Shown piece after piece: positions 5,075-5,267 of a stretch of DNA of 5,267 bases. The DNA comes from Bacteroidota bacterium (GTDB taxonomy: Bacteria; Bacteroidota; Bacteroidia; Flavobacteriales; Weeksellaceae): NCBI GenBank assembly GCA_023433225.1, contig JAEZDQ010000112.1, positions 1 to 5,267 on the forward strand. The letters are read 5' to 3'. The translations under genes and the position numbers were made by a program. Each line of letters begins with the position of its first letter. Within the stretch, counting starts at the first letter, position 1. The notes below the pieces were generated by a model. It was not told the DNA's origin. It saw only the letters and a program-made list of their open reading frames with translations, and ran no database searches.

Positions 5075-5267
5075 TTGACAGAATTAAACCTCGAATTGGC
5101 CGACGTGAGCATCCAGGATTTTTATGGTGCCAACAATGAAAATTTCAAATTACTCAAAACGCGTTTCCCAAAATTAAAAATCGTAGGGCGTGGAAAACAG
5201 ATTTCTGCAGTTGGGAATGAAAGCTCACTCAAAGAATTTGAATCAAATATCGGCCATATCATTCAAC
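5075..5267 (+). CDS. phoH: PhoH family ATPase (5' part only)
   Basis: The first 64 codons are present, then the window ends. The protein reads (M)TELNLELADVSIQDFYG, then ANNENFKLLKTRFPKLKIVGRG, KQISAVGNESSLKEFE. This is the typical N-terminal region of PhoH-like ATPases (about 310-320 residues in this phylum), with the FPKLKIVxRGxxI block. The Walker motifs lie beyond the edge. PhoH proteins are predicted cytoplasmic RNA-linked ATPases, some tied to phosphate starvation or ribosome maturation; the exact role is unsettled. An in-frame TAA at 5069-5071 leaves the TTG at 5075 as the first usable start and it yields the expected N-terminus. The next candidates, TTG at 5096 and GTG at 5105, would shorten the conserved start. 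It is divergent from the SAM hydroxide adenosyltransferase gene. Confidence 0.87.
   Translation, partial: MTELNLELADVSIQDFYGANNENFKLLKTRFPKLKIVGRGKQISAVGNESSLKEFESNIGHIIQ

Noticed and set aside
1..5267. CRISPR array, tRNA, rRNA or insertion sequence
   Set aside because: No regularly spaced repeats, tRNA-like or rRNA-like sequence, transposase or flanking terminal repeats were seen. The ORF6N gene alone is not evidence of a complete prophage or element.

Overview
This window looks like chromosomal DNA from a flavobacterium-like member of the Bacteroidota. The DNA is AT-rich. Two minus-strand promoters fit the Bacteroidota pattern (TTG, a spacer of 17-18 bases, then TAnnTTTG), Shine-Dalgarno sequences are mostly absent, and gldF and gldG (gliding-motility ABC transporter genes) are lineage markers. 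The genus cannot be fixed from the sequence alone.

Layout, left to right. Positions 1-3546 hold six minus-strand genes. In their direction of transcription these are a ribbon-helix-helix antitoxin and a MazF/PemK-type toxin (overlapping by 4 bases), a HemJ/CopD-like membrane protein 13 bases downstream, a 121-base intergenic stretch filled by an imperfect inverted repeat of REP type, gldF, a small ORF6N-domain gene, and gldG, which runs off the left edge. A plus-strand GNAT acetyltransferase gene (3650-4180) is divergent from the toxin-antitoxin pair. It ends one base from the end of a minus-strand SAM hydroxide adenosyltransferase gene (4182 to about 5000). At the right edge, divergent from that gene, phoH begins on the plus strand from a TTG codon and is cut by the window end. 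No stretch longer than 300 bases lacks a gene.

How the genes relate. GldF (permease) and GldG (auxiliary or substrate-binding-like subunit) act with the ATPase GldA, which is not in this window. The ORF6N gene sits between them, linked to gldG by an ATGA overlap, and seems to have lost the middle of its DNA-binding domain by an in-frame deletion. The toxin-antitoxin pair has a good promoter whose spacer and -7 box are covered by a 19-base AT palindrome, a natural candidate for an autoregulatory operator. The remaining genes are housekeeping or accessory functions with no obvious shared pathway.

Most worth checking: the SAM hydroxide adenosyltransferase reading frame has no ATG, GTG or TTG upstream of its conserved TTDFG motif although a good promoter lies just ahead; the decayed but in-frame ORF6N gene inside gldF-gldG; and the REP-like element upstream of gldF. 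I did not find a clearly new multi-gene system.
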